Shown: positions 25,610-33,355 of the stretch, in pieces
Layout: each line of letters begins with the position of its first letter
Position numbering within the stretch: the first letter of the stretch is position 1
Source of the DNA: a virus
Length of the DNA: 34,279 nucleotides
Virus record (IMG/VR): IMGVR_UViG_3300030012_000593
Location: 1-34,279 of that record
Reading direction: 5' to 3' (one strand)
The notes under the pieces: model-generated
Seen by the model: only the letters and a program-made list of their open reading frames with translations
Told to the model about the DNA's origin: nothing
The model's database searches: none
Program-made: the position numbers and the translations under genes

Positions 25610-27172
25610 TTAAAAATCTGTACTGGGATTAAATACTGGTTCTGTAGTTTCATCGTATTTACATGTTTCTTTGTTGTATTTCAATTGACATGCAACACCA
25701 ACTTCTCCTGAGTAACGATTCTTTAGTACACGTAATATCGTCACGTCATCAGCTTCAGTTTGCTGGTTTCTTTCAAGTCCCCAGACTTCATCTGCAAGCT
25801 GAGATATTGCAGCGGATCCTCTTAGTTGACCTAAAGTTACCCGTGCTCCTTCTTCATGGTTTTTATCTGTCTGTGTACGACGTAAGTGAGAAACTAAAAA
25901 TAGTTTTATTCCAGTTCGTTCAACTAAACTTCTGAGCTTAGTCATGGTGGTGTCTATCATCTTTCTCTCATCTCCATCTAATCCAGAAATTAATATGGAT
26001 AAGTGGTCGAGGAAGATTGTTTTTGTTTCGAGCGCAAGTGCCATATATTCAATACGGCTGTAAATAATATCAGGATCAGCACTCCCAAAGTGGTCATAAA
26101 GGAAGAGGTTCCAGTCTTTGAGGGTGTAGTCATATGCTTCTTGCAATGTTTCTTTGGTATGTTCTCCAAGATGCAAAGCCTTTCCAGTTGCTACAGACAT
26201 AAGCCCCAGGGCTGTTCTTCTATTAGATTCTTCTAGTGCGATATACCCGACACGCTCGTTCTTGTTTAAAAAGTGAGTCGCCAACTGTCTTGTCAGGGTT
26301 GATTTACCTTGACCTGTTCCTGCACTAATTACCGTTAGCTCTCCATATCTGCATCCATGAGTTAGTCTTTGCAATCCTGCAAAGGGATATTCAAAATCGC
26401 ATGGAGGACTAGGGTTAGTTACTAGTTCTAATAAAGATTTACCATCTACTATTCCATCCGGTTGATACGGCGACGCATTCCAGATAGCTTTGCGGATCGC
26501 TTCAGCGTCTCCATTTTGTAAAGCATCGGAAGCATCTTTGTATGGATCCGGAAGATGTGCAATCTTAACTCTTCCAGACGGTAAGAGTGACGCAACTGAT
26601 TCAGTCGCTTTTTGACCCGCTTCGTCCTTGTCGAAGAAAAGAATGATTTCCGCATATCCTTGAAAAAGTTCAAGCTGTTTTTGTATATCTTTCTTTGCCG
26701 ACGACGCTCCATGCGGAAGAGAGATATGCGCCCAGTTCGGGTACGCTTCCCAACCTGATAACGCATCCAGTTCGCCTTCGTAAACAATAATACGTTTACC
26801 AACAGAAGGAAACAGAGACTGCCCAAATAAAGTGTCAGTAGTAATTCCTTCATACTTAAACTCTTTTATCTTGTTTTTGGTTTTGAATCCTCGTAAAGTT
26901 CTATCGCTGCCATAATAAGGGAAGCGGAGAAATTCTCCATCTCTATATACTTTGTAGTGTTCACATGTAGACTCGCTAATTCTTCGTTTATTAAGTCTTT
27001 GTGCTGATCCTTTGAATGTTGCATTTGAGTGCATGTATTGATTGTGATTATTGTTGTCAGTAGTTAAGTTTTGACAACTAAAACAAAATGTGTTTCCGTC
27101 GCTATATATAGCTTTCGCATCAGAAGAGCCACACACTTCGCATGGCTCATGTCTTAAAAATTCTGCTGTCAT
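25610..27172 (-). CDS. 4: Primase-helicase, gp4-like
   Basis: 520 residues from ATG 27172, which overlaps the endonuclease stop (ATGA); a TTG three codons upstream is less likely. Zinc-binding motif: Cys11-x2-Cys14 and Cys30-x2-Cys33. TOPRIM primase core: YEGELDA (Glu132) and FFDKDEAG (Asp181, Asp183). Helicase domain: Walker A SAGTGQGKST with Lys290, Walker B TIFLDHLS with Asp389, and the H4-like GQLRGSAAISQLADEVWGLE. The tail ends NPSTDF; a C-terminal Phe is also found in T7 gp4, where the tail contacts the polymerase. The ring helicase unwinds DNA and primes the lagging strand. Confidence 0.96.
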   Translation of the reverse strand: MTAEFLRHEPCEVCGSSDAKAIYSDGNTFCFSCQNLTTDNNNHNQYMHSNATFKGSAQRLNKRRISESTCEHYKVYRDGEFLRFPYYGSDRTLRGFKTKNKIKEFKYEGITTDTLFGQSLFPSVGKRIIVYEGELDALSGWEAYPNWAHISLPHGASSAKKDIQKQLELFQGYAEIILFFDKDEAGQKATESVASLLPSGRVKIAHLPDPYKDASDALQNGDAEAIRKAIWNASPYQPDGIVDGKSLLELVTNPSPPCDFEYPFAGLQRLTHGCRYGELTVISAGTGQGKSTLTRQLATHFLNKNERVGYIALEESNRRTALGLMSVATGKALHLGEHTKETLQEAYDYTLKDWNLFLYDHFGSADPDIIYSRIEYMALALETKTIFLDHLSILISGLDGDERKMIDTTMTKLRSLVERTGIKLFLVSHLRRTQTDKNHEEGARVTLGQLRGSAAISQLADEVWGLERNQQTEADDVTILRVLKNRYSGEVGVACQLKYNKETCKYDETTEPVFNPSTDF

Positions 27173-27525
27173 TTCAACCAATCAACTGGTATGCAATGTG
27201 CAGCACACCATTTTATGTTGTATCTGTCGCACCATTTTGCATATGTTGTTTTTGACTTTTTAGAAATACGTTTATATGGATCTTGAAATACCATACGTAG
27301 ATCTATTGTTGGGTTATCTTTTATTACTTGTCTGATCTTTCTTCTAGAAGGAGGATCCCAATATCCTTTTATTTCTAGTATGACTCCCTTATTAGGTAAT
27401 ACAAAATCGGGCGTATATTGATGTTCAATTGTGTAAGGGTAGGAAATTTCCTCATATTCATAGTCAATTCCCAGTTCTGCCAATAGATCAGCTACTTTTT
27501 CCTCTAGCCCTGATCTGAAAGCCAT
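27169..27525 (-). CDS. 3: Endonuclease I (Holliday-junction resolvase), gp3-like
   Basis: 118 residues, T7 gp3 is 149. The catalytic set of this PD-(D/E)xK nuclease is visible: Glu8 or Glu9 in FRSGLEEKVAD, Asp40 in YTPDF, and Glu51-x-Lys53 in ILEIKGYWDP. It resolves branched DNA and helps degrade host DNA. The ATG overlaps the ssb stop (TAATG), and the order ssb-endonuclease-helicase is as in T7 except that the lysozyme gene 3.5 is absent between genes 3 and 4. Confidence 0.94.
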   Translation of the reverse strand: MAFRSGLEEKVADLLAELGIDYEYEEISYPYTIEHQYTPDFVLPNKGVILEIKGYWDPPSRRKIRQVIKDNPTIDLRMVFQDPYKRISKKSKTTYAKWCDRYNIKWCAAHCIPVDWLK

Positions 27526-28100
27526 TAGAAATCATCGTCAGGTTCAACTGATGCTGGTGTTAAATCAGGAGTTACATTTGGTTCTGAAGCCTTAAAGCCA
27601 GAAGTTGTACCAAACAACTCAGCAGCTCCTGCCTCGTCTAAATCTCCTGTATCAACTCCAACCTCTGATTGTATGCTTACGATTTGTACACCAGATAATT
27701 TAAGTGAGGTGCCATATGTCTGACCATCCTTTAATATGTATGGCTTCTGTATAAATCCTAATTTAACCTTGCTGCCTGCAAAGAGTGGTGTGTTTTCGTC
27801 CTTGATTGGAGTTCCTTCTGTGTCTACAACAGGTGGTTTTTTATCATCTGACCAAGAAAACTTAATTGTATATTTACCTTTAGATACCTCTTCCCAAGGT
27901 GTAGGTTTTAGCAAAGCTCTCTTTGGGTTTTTTAATTTTGATTCAGCCCATTTAAGACAGTCTTCTCTTTCAGTCTCTAGCGCAGAGATTATGTCATCTC
28001 CTACAACTGCTTTTAATGTATAACCAAATTTACTTGGCTTTAACACAGCTTGAAAACCTTCAAGGGTCACAGGCTCTGCGGTGATATGTATGTTTCTCAT
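27525..28100 (-). CDS. 2.5: Single-stranded DNA-binding protein, gp2.5-like
   Basis: 191 residues, T7 gp2.5 is 232. The protein has an OB-like beta-rich middle (KVKLGFIQKPYILKDGQTYG, then TSLKLSGVQIVSI) and a highly acidic tail ending SVEPDDDF. The terminal Phe after acidic residues is the hallmark of gp2.5, used to contact the polymerase and helicase. It overlaps the RNA polymerase stop (TAATG). It protects ssDNA and promotes annealing during replication. Confidence 0.93.
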   Translation of the reverse strand: MRNIHITAEPVTLEGFQAVLKPSKFGYTLKAVVGDDIISALETEREDCLKWAESKLKNPKRALLKPTPWEEVSKGKYTIKFSWSDDKKPPVVDTEGTPIKDENTPLFAGSKVKLGFIQKPYILKDGQTYGTSLKLSGVQIVSIQSEVGVDTGDLDEAGAAELFGTTSGFKASEPNVTPDLTPASVEPDDDF

Positions 28101-30475
28101 TAACAGAAAAAATATGTTGAATCAATTACGGCTTCTGGTTTCAAGTCGCCAATAATCGGTGGGTCATTCTCTGCACCTATCGCTAGGGCAAAGTCGGTTA
28201 GTGGTTCATGGTCCGCGAACAGACGCATGTAAGTTTTTCGTACCAATGTGGACAAAATACACATGTCAGTAGCTCGACAGAGAACAGAATCGTGTATGGT
28301 CGCAATTGGTTTATTGAACTCGGTAACAGCAAAGTGAAGCAAACTTGCATCTAATGAATGAATTAAATTTGGTGCAGTAGCATTCTTATGATGCTTAAGG
28401 TCAACAACCTTTTTGCTACTACCAATAGATATTCTGCAGTTACCCATTAACTTTGTCTGAATTACAATTGGAGGTCCTTCACCTTTCATAAGTTTTTGGT
28501 TCACCTCAAACCCGCTAGGGGTTTTCCATTGTATTTTGTCAGCTCCGTTTTTAATAGTATTTCCTACTTCGCTCTCAATCCATCTCATAACTTGCATTGG
28601 ACCGGGAACTACAATTTCCATTGCTGATCTCACAGCTTTAACGCATTGTGTCAACTCGTCCTTGTCTGGCGTAATACCTTTCTCAATAAATGCTTCTCTA
28701 ATATAGGAACGGTTAGAGAATGGCTTAGCATTGTAAGGTATGGTCATAACGCACCTTTTAGTAGTCTTTCTATCCCAGAATGGGCGAAGCCTGTCAGGAA
28801 TACGATCCATACTCTTTTCAGCTATAAGCTTATAAGCATCTTGAGGTTTACTGGAACCAACTACATTAACCAGTTTTGCGGTACTGACGTCCTTGGCTAA
28901 TCCAGCTAAAATCTGCAAACCACTACAAGTTGCATCTGTTGCTACTGGTAGATAGGTTATATCACGATGTTCATGATGTAATTCGTAATACTCAACACAT
29001 GCAGCCATAAACTGCCAAGGTTCGTCAGCATTTTCCCAGTCAGCAATGTTACCAATAGGATCTGACCATACTCGGTGAACTAATTGCATATTCTCTGGAT
29101 TATCTATCCAAGCAATGCGCTCTTCCATTGTCGCCTTATCTAAACCATAGGTAGTAGCGAGCTGGAACTTAATCCATTCCATCCCCTTACTATTAATCTT
29201 TGCACCTTCTGCAAATAACAATAAACTTTTACCAAAGTCAGTGTCTTGTGGTGTCAAGAAAGCTGGTATTGGATATGCTCTACCACGATAGTCAAACGAA
29301 AATGGAATATAAAATTCTTTCTTTTCAAATTCACGTACAACATTCATTGTCATACGAGTCCTACAGGACTTACGCACTTCTGCTGCCTGTGCATTCATTA
29401 CTTTTGTTTTAGCTTTCTTCCAATCTTTTAAAGCTTGCTTATTTGTATCAGCATCTGCTGGCAAGTTTGGTATTGGATGATCTACTACAGGTTTAAATTT
29501 ACCTACCTCTATACCTCTCTCCTCCAACTCCTTAGCTACTTTAACTATGAATGGATTTAGCTTATATTTTACGGATTGTAAGGCGTTTATAAATTGGTAA
29601 GGTATTTCACCCTGTATTACTTGTTGATCGGTTCCCCGTATGAACTTATGACATTTTGTTAAGTCGTTGAGGTAATAACCACCGTCTTGAAGAGGGTTCC
29701 AATTACGGGGCTTGATAAACATAGGCTTAGCCAAAGGACTAAATGTTTCCGCGATGCTTGTGAGAGTTTCTTTGTGTTCAATTAATTTAGGGGTGGGGAT
29801 GAGTACTAATATTTCTTTCTTACCTTTAGGCATGTTGAACTTTTCAAACCAACCAGAAACTTCCATCAATACGTCAAGGCACCACGTTCCGACCTTGATT
29901 TTAATTGTTTTATTCCAACCTACCCATGGATTAATATCACATTTGTGCATGGTTGTTTGAATAGATTTACGTTTGTATTCTGTGCCCTTGGCTTCGTGCC
30001 AGTAGTTTCTTTTGAGGACAGTCAGCAAAGCTGGTGCCTCCTGCTCGTAGTATCGCATTTGCAGATCAGCTTCGATAGCTGACGCAACAGCGGTAGCAAT
30101 TGTATTTATTTGATGTTTATTTTTACGTGAGGAAAAAACATGGTCAAATACGACCTTGCCAGTCAATAAAGCTAAAAGCTCACTGCTCTCAGGGAAAATA
30201 TATTTTGAGAGAATGGCGTGGTTTTTTCCTGCATACTTCCTTGAATATTCTTTCTTCTTATTTATTGCGTCAATGAAGGAAGGCAAGATAGCACTGATTG
30301 ATGAGGAGCCATAAATTGTGGCACTAGCATACGTTTGATCTTCTAATTTCTGTGTAGTTAAACGTAACCTTTCTAGCCCTGCACTTATTTGTTTACGCTC
30401 GAATGCTTCCTGCTCTTCTATTACTCTAGAAGTTAGCATAGCTCGGTAGATTTTTTCGTGCACTTTCGTACACAT
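28100..30475 (-). CDS. 1: T7-type single-subunit RNA polymerase
   Basis: 791 residues from ATG 30475; a TTG two codons upstream (30481) is also open and no clear Shine-Dalgarno site decides. Numbering from the TTG, catalytic residues are Asp516 (TDATCSGLQ), Lys575 and Tyr583 (KRCVMTIPYNAK) and Asp731 (TIHDSV), matching T7 Asp537, Lys631, Tyr639 and Asp812. The FDYRGRAYPIPAF segment is also typical. It is about 90 residues shorter than T7 RNAP (883), mostly in the N-terminal promoter-binding domain. It transcribes the phage middle and late genes. A terminator lies just upstream of its start. Confidence 0.97.
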   Translation of the reverse strand: MCTKVHEKIYRAMLTSRVIEEQEAFERKQISAGLERLRLTTQKLEDQTYASATIYGSSSISAILPSFIDAINKKKEYSRKYAGKNHAILSKYIFPESSELLALLTGKVVFDHVFSSRKNKHQINTIATAVASAIEADLQMRYYEQEAPALLTVLKRNYWHEAKGTEYKRKSIQTTMHKCDINPWVGWNKTIKIKVGTWCLDVLMEVSGWFEKFNMPKGKKEILVLIPTPKLIEHKETLTSIAETFSPLAKPMFIKPRNWNPLQDGGYYLNDLTKCHKFIRGTDQQVIQGEIPYQFINALQSVKYKLNPFIVKVAKELEERGIEVGKFKPVVDHPIPNLPADADTNKQALKDWKKAKTKVMNAQAAEVRKSCRTRMTMNVVREFEKKEFYIPFSFDYRGRAYPIPAFLTPQDTDFGKSLLLFAEGAKINSKGMEWIKFQLATTYGLDKATMEERIAWIDNPENMQLVHRVWSDPIGNIADWENADEPWQFMAACVEYYELHHEHRDITYLPVATDATCSGLQILAGLAKDVSTAKLVNVVGSSKPQDAYKLIAEKSMDRIPDRLRPFWDRKTTKRCVMTIPYNAKPFSNRSYIREAFIEKGITPDKDELTQCVKAVRSAMEIVVPGPMQVMRWIESEVGNTIKNGADKIQWKTPSGFEVNQKLMKGEGPPIVIQTKLMGNCRISIGSSKKVVDLKHHKNATAPNLIHSLDASLLHFAVTEFNKPIATIHDSVLCRATDMCILSTLVRKTYMRLFADHEPLTDFALAIGAENDPPIIGDLKPEAVIDSTYFFC

Positions 30476-30489
30476 ATACAATAAAGAAA

Positions 30490-30513
30490 GGGACTAGCTT
30501 CTCAGCTAATCCC
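30490..30513 (-). terminator. Rho-independent terminator between attP and RNA polymerase gene
   Basis: On the minus strand a 10-bp stem GGGATTAGCT / AGCTAGTCCC (one G-T pair) with a GAGA loop is followed by TTTCTTTATT. It stands 27 bp after the tRNA-like attP core and 14 bp before the polymerase ATG. It would stop reads coming from the integrase side or from a tRNA promoter. Confidence 0.88.
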
Positions 30514-30540
30514 GTCCACTTAATACTTTAAACTCTGGAA

Positions 30541-30581
30541 GATTTTAAGTCCGGCGCGTCTACCAATTCCGCCACACTCCC
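30541..30581 (-). other. attP: Putative attP core: 5' half of tRNA-Leu(UAA)
   Basis: On the minus strand the 41 bases GGGAGTG...TTAAAATC read as a tRNA-Leu from the 5' end through the anticodon loop: acceptor strand GGGAGTG, the D arm GCGGAATTGGTAGACGC, and anticodon TAA inside CTTAAAA. Pairing stops after this, with no 3' half. T7-like cyanophage P-SSP7 is known to carry a 42-bp identity with host tRNA-Leu just after its integrase, and the layout here is the same. Recombination would restore a whole tRNA. Confidence 0.85.
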
Positions 30582-30600
30582 AAGGCGTTTGCGCAATTTA

Positions 30601-30629
30601 ATTGTAACAACGGACTTAAAATAAGACAA
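30601..30629 (-). promoter_or_regulatory. Sigma-70-like promoter in front of the tRNA-Leu attP half
   Basis: Minus strand TTGTCT (30629-30624), 17-bp spacer, TACAAT (30606-30601). The expected start point lies about a dozen bases before the tRNA 5' end at 30581, as for real tRNA genes. It reads through attP towards the terminator and RNA polymerase gene. Confidence 0.6.
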
Positions 30630-30676
30630 AATTCTTTGTAAAAAGTGATGATTTTAACATCTATAGACGCATTGGA

Positions 30677-31552
30677 TTACGCAATAGCGAAGTCTATAGA
30701 GTTTACACGCTTAGCCAGTTCTTTATCAGCTGCATGTAAGTAGCGTTCAGTTACGCGGGTGGAGCTGTGACCCATATGGTCAGCAACGTCCTTGATATTT
30801 ACACCTGATTGAATCAGGAGTGTGCCATTTGTATGGCGTAGCCCATGGAATGTGTATGTTCCATCCGTGCGGTTGATGTGTCGTAAGCATTTGCGAAAAT
30901 GCCTGCGAAGCTGGTCAGCATTGAGCCAGTCATCACCAAAAATATAAGTCCTATCTTCGTTGCACCTTCGTACAAGCATAGGAATTAATTGGTCATGTAT
31001 CCCGCAAGTACGAGATTGTTGTCCACGACGTTTTGGTTTCATTACAGTGATGATTTTATTTGTAAGGTCAACTTTGTCCTTGGTTAACTGCAAGATTTTT
31101 TCCTGCCTTATACCTGTTAAAGCTGCAAATAAAATGATGTCAGCCAATGCATCATGCATTAGTGAGTCACGTGCAAATACAACCATTGACTTGAGTTCTT
31201 CTGCTGTAAAAGCATTTCGTTCAAGTGCGTCCTCGTCTTCACTAAATCTTTTAAATCTAGGGACTGTCCAGTCCTGAGATAAAAGACCGTATTCTTGTGA
31301 AAACTTTAGGACTTGCGATACTGCTGATATGTATCTATTTAGTGATCCATGCTTTAACCCTTGAGCTTTTAACTCATAACAATCGTCCAAAATCAGACGC
31401 ATTGTAATTTTATGAGGGTCAAATGTTAAAGGATGTAATTCACCAAACTTACCAGAATATAGAATTGCAGACTTACGACCTCCGCCAGTTACCCATGCTG
31501 GGTGGCGACGTAATGTGTAATCTCTGCATTGTTTCCAAGTGGATTTAACCAT
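30677..31552 (-). CDS. int: Tyrosine-recombinase integrase
   Basis: 291 residues. The C-terminal catalytic domain carries the full set: Arg149 (LTGIRQEK), Lys173 or nearby (MKPKRRG), His236-x-x-Arg239 (FHGLRHTNG), His262 (MGHSS) and the nucleophile Tyr271 (TERYLHAAD). The N-terminal SAM-like core-binding part covers residues 1-105. It would catalyse site-specific recombination at the tRNA-Leu site directly downstream. Its ATG overlaps the winged-helix gene by 8 bp, so both are probably made from one transcript. Integrases are common in these cyanophages although lysogeny has rarely been seen. Confidence 0.95.
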   Translation of the reverse strand: MVKSTWKQCRDYTLRRHPAWVTGGGRKSAILYSGKFGELHPLTFDPHKITMRLILDDCYELKAQGLKHGSLNRYISAVSQVLKFSQEYGLLSQDWTVPRFKRFSEDEDALERNAFTAEELKSMVVFARDSLMHDALADIILFAALTGIRQEKILQLTKDKVDLTNKIITVMKPKRRGQQSRTCGIHDQLIPMLVRRCNEDRTYIFGDDWLNADQLRRHFRKCLRHINRTDGTYTFHGLRHTNGTLLIQSGVNIKDVADHMGHSSTRVTERYLHAADKELAKRVNSIDFAIA

Positions 31553-31904
31553 AAAGAATGTCTCTGAGTTGTTTGACTAATAAGACTCCTTGAGGAGATA
31601 GCTTCATGACTTGCTTACGCATGTCAGATGGATCTCTGTATTTGATAATCCAATTTAAGCCGTTTTTACCGAGCCGATGCTTGTGAGAAAGCCAGTCAGT
31701 ATTCCTAGACGCACTTGCGCTTGGCATGTTTAAACCTATATCTTTGTCCTGTAACTGCAATTTAGTGCAGTCATCATGACTAGCAATATAAAGAAACACA
31801 CTAATCACCTGTGCTGGGATCTCTGGGTCGTAACTCCTGAATAGCTCCATTGCCTTCAGAAGTTTCTCCATCTGATGATCTGTTGTCTGGCGGAATACTT
31901 CCAT
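31545..31904 (-). CDS. Putative winged-helix (MarR-like) DNA-binding protein
   Basis: 119 residues from ATG 31904, preceded by TAAAGGCA. In-frame ATGs at 31871 and 31850 are also possible, and the last has GAAGGCA before it. The layout fits a MarR-type winged helix: helix MELFRSYDPEIPAQVISVFL, a helix-turn-helix around HDDCTKLQLQDKDIGLNMPS (Ser/Ala-rich recognition helix SASASRN), a charged wing (WIIKYRDPSDMRKQVMKLSP) and a final helix LSPQGVLLVKQLRDIL. Position upstream of int suggests it controls integrase or early genes. The assignment is by pattern only. Confidence 0.6.
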   Translation of the reverse strand: MEVFRQTTDHQMEKLLKAMELFRSYDPEIPAQVISVFLYIASHDDCTKLQLQDKDIGLNMPSASASRNTDWLSHKHRLGKNGLNWIIKYRDPSDMRKQVMKLSPQGVLLVKQLRDILYG

Positions 31905-32022
31905 TGCCTTTAGCGTTCGGACATTGATATTCTATCATAAGATTACCAACGTGGATAGAAAAGTCACAAAACTTGTCCGAATCATAGCCGATATACAAGT
32001 TTTGGAATGAAATAAGTTCCAT
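31801..32022 (-). CDS. Hypothetical protein upstream of the winged-helix gene (73 aa)
   Basis: ATG at 32022, about 15 bp after the start expected for the promoter at 32045-32072. The first 35 residues (MELISFQNLYIGYDSDKFCD, then FSIHVGNLMIEYQCPN) look like beta strands of a folded domain; the rest is low-complexity Ser/Gly/Glu/Asp-rich and lies in the 104-bp overlap with the winged-helix gene. I do not recognise it. The N-terminal half is convincing; the C-terminal half may be free sequence. Confidence 0.6.
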   Translation of the reverse strand: MELISFQNLYIGYDSDKFCDFSIHVGNLMIEYQCPNAKGNGSIPPDNRSSDGETSEGNGAIQELRPRDPSTGD

Positions 32023-32044
32023 AAAAAACTGTTACAACGAAAAT

Positions 32045-32072
32045 ATACTAGGTATTTTTTTTGAACAATCAA
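32045..32072 (-). promoter_or_regulatory. Sigma-70-like promoter for the winged-helix/int module
   Basis: Minus strand TTGATT (32072-32067), 16-bp spacer rich in A, TAGTAT (32050-32045), in the 60-bp gap (32023-32082), one of the few true gaps in the early region. It would drive the 73-residue gene, the winged-helix gene and int. Confidence 0.55.
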
Positions 32073-32082
32073 GGAAAATTTG

Positions 32083-32214
32083 TTACATTCCAATGCATTC
32101 GGTATCGTCCGCTACCTGTTGAGCCATAATTTCTAGGATTTCCTTTTTATGTGAATGAATGTTAAGCTGATCAATCAATTGCTGTAATCTTTTGTTAAAA
32201 GTCTGTTCTTTCAT
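32083..32214 (-). CDS. Small early protein (43 aa)
   Basis: ATG at 32214 overlaps the preceding stop (ATGA). The sequence starts MKEQTFNKRLQQLIDQLNIH and continues with a second helix KKEILEIMAQQVADD, giving an amphipathic helical hairpin. It is the last gene of the early cluster before the promoter at 32045. No family recognised. Confidence 0.6.
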   Translation of the reverse strand: MKEQTFNKRLQQLIDQLNIHSHKKEILEIMAQQVADDTECIGM

Positions 32215-32522
32215 GGATTGTTAAAGTCTATTGGTGGTTTATGTAAATGCCATACGCCTTCCATTGTTGCGAAGACTATGACCTGATCGTCCTTGATTAC
32301 TTCTTTTAGCTTTTGTTTGGCGTAGTGTTCAGATTTGTAGCTATATTCTTTTACTTTGCCGTTCTTTTTATCGTATGTGCGAATAATCCCATAGTGAGAA
32401 CTAGGTAATTGATAGCCATAAATTTTCCAATCAAGTAAATCCTCATACTCCATAGGAGGAAAGAAGCTGTCAGGGCATTCCGATATCGCCTGCCAATTAT
32501 TTGGATAGTATTTCTTTTTCAT
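32211..32522 (-). CDS. Early hypothetical protein (103 aa)
   Basis: ATG at 32522, coupled to the preceding stop (ATGA). It is Tyr/Trp-rich and basic, with MKKKYYPNNWQAISECPDSF, LDWKIYGYQLPSSHYGIIRT and a last strand MEGVWHLHKPPIDFNNP. A middle segment (KVKEYSYKSEHYAKQKLKEV) is a strand-helix unit. It looks like a compact alpha/beta fold, possibly nucleic-acid binding, but I do not recognise it. Early podovirus proteins of this kind often act against host functions; that is only context. Confidence 0.75.
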   Translation of the reverse strand: MKKKYYPNNWQAISECPDSFFPPMEYEDLLDWKIYGYQLPSSHYGIIRTYDKKNGKVKEYSYKSEHYAKQKLKEVIKDDQVIVFATMEGVWHLHKPPIDFNNP

Positions 32523-32683
32523 ATAATGTATTCAACGTCGATTAGTTTGTAATAAAATACTTTGCAGTAAGCATCAGCTTCGTATGCAGCCTCCTCGTCA
32601 TCATCCGCATGTATAAATGTGAATCTTGGATCTGGACTTTTGAGAGGATCTAAAGGTTGATAAGTTAATTTGTAAGTGCTCAT
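32519..32683 (-). CDS. Early hypothetical protein (54 aa)
   Basis: ATG at 32683, ends with a TGA overlapping the next ATG. Sequence MSTYKLTYQPLDPLKSPDPR, then FTFIHADDDEEAAYEADAYC. The strand, acidic turn, and helix with EAA-x-EADAY followed by a strand resemble other tiny phage proteins that begin with a Tyr-rich strand and a D-x-EEA helix. Upstream, 32684-32766 is an 83-bp gap without a gene; it holds the palindrome AGACGTCT and a TTTTCACAAACATCACGGACGC stretch echoing the right-end repeats. Confidence 0.65.
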   Translation of the reverse strand: MSTYKLTYQPLDPLKSPDPRFTFIHADDDEEAAYEADAYCKVFYYKLIDVEYII

Positions 32684-32766
32684 TGCGTCCGTGATGTTTG
32701 TGAAAATATGGTTACTGGTATATAGCGGCGTTATTACAGACGTCTTCTAGGCGATCCTCGAAGGAG

Positions 32767-32955
32767 TTAGAAGAGAAATCCCCCTTCTTTGTCAAATTCT
32801 TTTAATTTCTCTTTAACTTTGTATGGTTTGAGCCTTATGTCCATGTATAAGACAAGGTATTCGGCTGCTGCTCTAACCTTGTCATCATCCCAGTCAGGTT
32901 CTGCTTTGCGCACTGCTGCTGAGTAGTTGAGCTGTTGGGTTATGTCAATTGTCAT
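32767..32955 (-). CDS. Early hypothetical protein (62 aa)
   Basis: ATG at 32955, overlapping the preceding stop by 4 bp. The protein is a charged helical chain: DITQQLNYSAAVRKAEPDWD, then DDKVRAAAEYLVLYMDIRLK, ending EGGFLF. No motif recognised. Gene order and coupled spacing support it as real. Confidence 0.7.
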   Translation of the reverse strand: MTIDITQQLNYSAAVRKAEPDWDDDKVRAAAEYLVLYMDIRLKPYKVKEKLKEFDKEGGFLF

Positions 32956-33137
32956 AGGATTGGTTCTCCTTCGGGTGATAGTTGTAATGCGTAGTCATAT
33001 TTCTTTTCAAGTATTTTCATGTCATCAAGTATGCCTTCATCGTTTTTAATTGCTTTGATAGCTGCGTCTGAAGAGTTTGCTTTCACGTGATAATATTTCA
33101 CGATTGTTTGAGTTGTTCTAACTTCGTATTTAGTCAT
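32952..33137 (-). CDS. Early hypothetical protein with KYYxVKANSxDAAIKAI pattern (61 aa)
   Basis: ATG at 33137 overlaps the preceding stop by 4 bp. It has a strand TKYEVRTTQTIVKYYHVKAN, then helix SSDAAIKAIKNDEGI, then acidic and strand segments ending LSPEGEPIL. The strand-helix pattern is shared by many tiny phage proteins that begin with a Tyr/Val-rich strand and a DAA-x-KAI helix. Function unknown. Confidence 0.7.
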   Translation of the reverse strand: MTKYEVRTTQTIVKYYHVKANSSDAAIKAIKNDEGILDDMKILEKKYDYALQLSPEGEPIL

Positions 33138-33355
33138 AAGGTGGGTTCGTAAATTTTGAAATAACCATTACATGTAAAAAGCCATTGAATGTTTTTTGCG
33201 TCCTTGCCGTATTCCTTTTCTAACTTTGCGTCTATTAGTCGTGATATTGTTTCTTTATCTCTCCAATCCAATAAATCCACTACATTTATTTCTTTGTTTC
33301 TTTTGACATTACGTTGATACTTTTCAAATTCATCATGCATTTCAAATAATTCCAT
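33134..33355 (-). CDS. Early hypothetical protein (73 aa)
   Basis: ATG at 33355 overlaps the preceding stop (TAATG). Charged helix MELFEMHDEFEKYQRNVKRN, then VVDLLDWRDKETISRLIDAK and a C-terminal strand part WLFTCNGYFKIYEPTL. No family recognised. It sits in the uninterrupted early cluster. Confidence 0.7.
   Translation of the reverse strand: MELFEMHDEFEKYQRNVKRNKEINVVDLLDWRDKETISRLIDAKLEKEYGKDAKNIQWLFTCNGYFKIYEPTL

Noticed and set aside
30541-30581. Functional phage tRNA-Leu gene
   Set aside because: Only the 5' half through the anticodon loop is present; the bases after TTAAAATC do not complete the anticodon stem and no T arm follows.
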